A DNA stretch of 64,000 nucleotides. Source: Plectrocnemia conspersa (Eukaryota > Arthropoda > Insecta > Trichoptera > Polycentropodidae). Where the stretch lies: the NCBI GenBank assembly GCA_009617715.1, contig VTFK01000170.1, positions 124,001 to 188,000 of the forward strand. The letters are read 5' to 3'. Positions 61,440 through 64,000 of the stretch are shown here, in pieces (position 1 is the stretch's first letter; every line of letters begins with the position of its first letter). The notes beneath the pieces were generated by a model. It worked only from the letters and a program-made list of their open reading frames with translations, made no database searches and had not been told where the DNA came from. The position numbers and the translations under genes are program-made.

Positions 61440-62431
61440 AAATCATGGCGCTTCTCTGTGTGCATAAAATAATTCAGAAACTTTTTTAAATAATAAAAAT
61501 ATATTTTTTCCCAATTTTTATCGATGATATCGGGGTTATTTTTTTACCACAATAGCAGCTAATGTAGAAAATTTTGTTTCGCATAAATAATCTGATAGAA
61601 ATGCCAACATTTCTTTCTTATAACTTTGGATGACGGTCTTTCAAAAACTATTTACTTTGCTTAAACAAAAATTGAGCTAGAGTTACTGTCTCAATTTTTT
61701 TTTCAATGGGGTATCGTATGTTCGTTCATATTTATTCATAGCAATTGTTAGTTCTCGAAACTTGTCAATTCAGATGCATCATGCCTTTGAATTGACATAT
61801 TTATCATATATATTACGTCAATTTAAATGCATCAAGTTGCTATGCATTTGAACTGACGTAATATGAAATTCCTATTTAAACCTTGTAAATGTTCAGTTGA
61901 AATATTTTTGTTCATTTTAATATAATTTCTGGTGCTGAAGTCATCTTAAAGAGGAAACTTGTCAAACATTTTTTTTGTAATTTGAGTATCCCTTAGGTCT
62001 AATTATTTAATGAATGCTTTCAATTTGTCTTTTTTTAAACAATTTAAGTCACTTCATTTTAATAAATTTATCGTTACTAAATAAATTTGTCAAATTCTAG
62101 TGGTTTTCATAAATCGTTCGAAAGTCCTTTGAATAAGAGATCACAATATTATATAACTAGGTTATTACTGATTCCAAAATTTTTTACATATATTTCCAAA
62201 TTACTATTTTTTATATAATTTATAACTTTTGTAAAAACGTTTTTTACTTCCTCACTCACATTTTTTGACATTAGAGCTATTCAGTGCATTCAAATGACTT
62301 CGACTGCTTTATTTTAAATTAATTATTATAATAAGTTTTTTCACTTTTAGTCATTCTCATAAGAAATGTGAATAATAAAAAATGGTTCATTGAACATAAC
62401 TTTTACAGAAATTGAGTTGCAAAACGATATA
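61440..62431 (-). pseudogene. hAT (ZBED5-like) transposase relic, C-terminal part
   Basis: On the - strand, MLAFLSDYLCETKFSTLAAI (61610-61550) is the hAT C-terminal dimerisation motif (YLCE-GFS-L--IK-K). Around 62250 NVSEEVKNVFTKVINYIK resembles the V-NFIK-RPL block that lies mid-protein in ZBED5-like transposases. Frames are broken in several places. With the segment at 63816-64000 it forms one hAT copy split by the Tc1-like insertion. Confidence 0.65.
61763..61862. repeat. Two adjacent related hairpins
   Basis: Hairpin 1: tgtcaattca (61763-61772) with tgaattgaca (61788-61797). Hairpin 2: 21-nt arms 61812-61832 and 61842-61862 with two mismatches and a 9-nt loop. Both contain gtcaatt-(c/t)a-atgcatca, so one probably arose by duplication of the other. 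Hairpin 2 is large enough for a microRNA-like stem, though the loop is short. Confidence 0.75.
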
Positions 62432-63813
62432 CAGGCTTGGCTATAATAATTGGGCAACTCCAGTAATGTGTTATATTTAAAAAGAAATTAAAATATAAAT
62501 AAAAAACTGATCAAAGTTGGTAAAAGTGTTTATTTTAAAATTATTTTAAATATTTAGTAGTTCCATCTTTAGCTTTAATTACAGCTGCAAACCTTTTGGC
62601 ATACTATCAACTAATGGCTTGCAGGTGGACGAAGAACTTTCTCCATTCTATCAGTAATTTTTCTCGCAACTCAATTTTAGATTTTCAATTGTGTTTTTTT
62701 TAATTTTCTTCATAAATTCTCTATAGGATTTAGGCCTAGTGACTGTAGGTCATTCTAAATGCATTAAGCCCTTTGATGCAAGGTAACCCCTTATTTTTAG
62801 CAAAGTATGGAACGCAGCGATTTCTTGCTGGAATGGTAGTGTGGTCTGTGTTTGAAAATATTTTTAGTAGGAATCCATTAAAGTGGATTCTAACATTGAA
62901 ATATAAATACTACCCTTGCAGGTGTACAGTTTTCCTACCACTGCTGTTGCCATGCAACCCCAAACCATAACGCTTCCGCCATTATATTTGACTTTGGGTA
63001 CTACGCAATCAGCTAGATATTCTTTTCCGACTGTGTACTACACAAGGAGTCCCAAAAACTTGAAAAAAATGTAAAATAGTATGATTATTTTAAAAAATTA
63101 TTGCTTGAGAAATTTTTGAATAAATTAAGTTTTTATTATAATTTTAGTTTTAAGTTAGATTTATTAGATCAATAATCTTGGTGTTTTCGGGTCTATTCTA
63201 ATCTTCGAGTTTTATTTATTTCTGAAAGCCATGGTTTGTGTTGGTGGAGTCATCTCACCGTTTGCAAAAAAATAATGGCCTTTCACATGCAAAAGCATCA
63301 GCAGCCAGCTCTGATGACATTTTTCGACAATTTTTGAAGGGACTTGTGAACCAACATCGTGTCTTTCATTTTCTTCCAGTTCTTAGCTTTAATTTGTAAG
63401 AATCACATTTGTTTAACAGTTTTAAAGAATTTTAGATGGCGTGTCGCGAACAGTTAATGTGTTTATTAATTTTTGATGTATTCAGTAAATAATATGCTAT
63501 ATGCAAATACAATAAACTTATATTCGCTCTTTTAGCTTTACTTAATTCACATTTTCTTGGAATTTTTTAAATGTTTATGTAATATTAAAAAAAAATTACG
63601 CAATTTAATATAAGGGTCATTAAAGCGAACTGAGCAAATTCGACCTGCAATCCTTTTTTAAAACTCAAATGAGCAATTAAAAACGACAAGTTTCTATGTA
63701 TAGTTCTCAGAATTACGGTTAAAACTATGCACTAAAATATTTCGGTCATACTATGCACTTGTAAAGAGCTACACGCCATTTTAAGGGGTGTCCCATTATT
63801 ATGGCCAAGGCTG
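62432..63813 (-). mobile_element. Tc1-like transposon, near full length, 1382 bp, decayed
   Basis: Termini caggcttggctataataa (62432) and, on the other strand, cagccttggccataataa (ending 63813) are flanked by TA at 62430-62431 and 63814-63815. The - strand encodes Tc1 transposase remains: a K-PWLSEINKTRRLE N-terminal block (about 63220-63260), KYNGGSVMVWGCMAT (about 62950-62990), and the C-terminal SSSTCKPLVDSMPKGLQL near 62590-62640. Several stops and shifts make it inactive. It is the same family as 21985-22545. Confidence 0.88.
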
Positions 63814-63815
63814 TA

Positions 63816-64000
63816 CATTCTCTATCTTCATGGATATTATTTTTTGTGACATATGAAAAATATGCAATTAAATAAGCATCTTTAACTAAATTTGTTGCGT
63901 CCTCTACTTGTATTAGCGAACTAAAATTTTCAGGTATATCATCAAGCGGTATATGTTGCATGATTTTAAGATTTTAAAAACATTATTTTAAACAAATCAA
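63816..64000 (-). pseudogene. hAT (ZBED5-like) transposase relic, N-proximal part, cut by Tc1 and the window edge
   Basis: The - strand frame from 63961 reads LDDIPENFSSLIQVEDATN, then AYLIAYFSYVTKNNIHEDRE. This matches the block around the first catalytic aspartate of ZBED5-like hAT proteins (FSLQ-DE-TD---AQL-AYVRYV---NI-ED-LFC). The frame runs directly into the Tc1-like terminus at 63815 and resumes as hAT-like sequence beyond 62431. Confidence 0.7.

Overview
The window is AT-rich eukaryotic nuclear DNA, almost certainly from an insect. The evidence is small exons split by long AT-rich introns with GT/AG junctions, two recognisable conserved animal genes, and a dense load of decayed insect-type transposons (jockey-clade LINEs, mariner, Tc1-like, hAT, a Penelope-like element, and pogo- and piggyBac-type non-autonomous elements). 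I cannot fix the insect order from sequence alone. Most open frames of 60-110 codons here are chance products of AT-rich DNA.

The two host genes lie tail to tail. On the + strand, three exons (3007-3165, 4278-4851, 4968-5146) encode the C-terminal six-helix carrier domain of a calcium-regulated mitochondrial ATP-Mg/phosphate carrier (SCaMC; SLC25A23/24/25 family). Its N-terminal EF-hand exons are not in view. On the - strand, four exons (20759-20349, 18054-17856, 14028-13969, 13786-13599) encode a Krueppel-like factor of the KLF5/dar1 type, with an acidic/proline-rich N-terminal part and three C2H2 fingers. A possible further upstream exon (46784-46698) would fit its reading frame and would make much of 20.8-46.7 kb, and probably DNA up to 64 kb and beyond, an intron of this regulatory gene. 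Several GC-richer, non-repetitive islands in that interval (about 24.1, 26.3, 27.3, 38.4, 45.9, 49.3, 52.8 and 56.3 kb) are candidates for enhancers or promoters. The one near 26.4 kb carries NRF1-, CCAAT- and YY1-like sites.

The rest is mostly mobile-element debris. There is a pogo/Tigger-like element (12434-12981), Tc1-like copies (21985-22545 and 62432-63813), jockey-clade reverse-transcriptase relics (23.3-23.85, 27.9-28.4 and 53.9-55.6 kb), mariner relics (28.6-29.4, 32.8-33.3, 44.8-45.1 and 45.1-45.3 kb) and a Penelope-like element with GIY-YIG endonuclease remains (36.96-37.72 kb). There are also hAT remains (61.4-62.4 and 63.8-64 kb, split by the Tc1-like copy), hAT and piggyBac-type MITEs, LINE 3' tails, a long (TA)n tract and a degenerate satellite near 25-26 kb. 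Several inverted repeats stand out, above all an 87-bp-arm hairpin at 9576-9760 whose arms match sequence next to the Penelope relic 28 kb away. I found no CRISPR array, operon, rRNA or convincing tRNA, and nothing I can claim as a wholly new biological system. All coordinates were read by eye.
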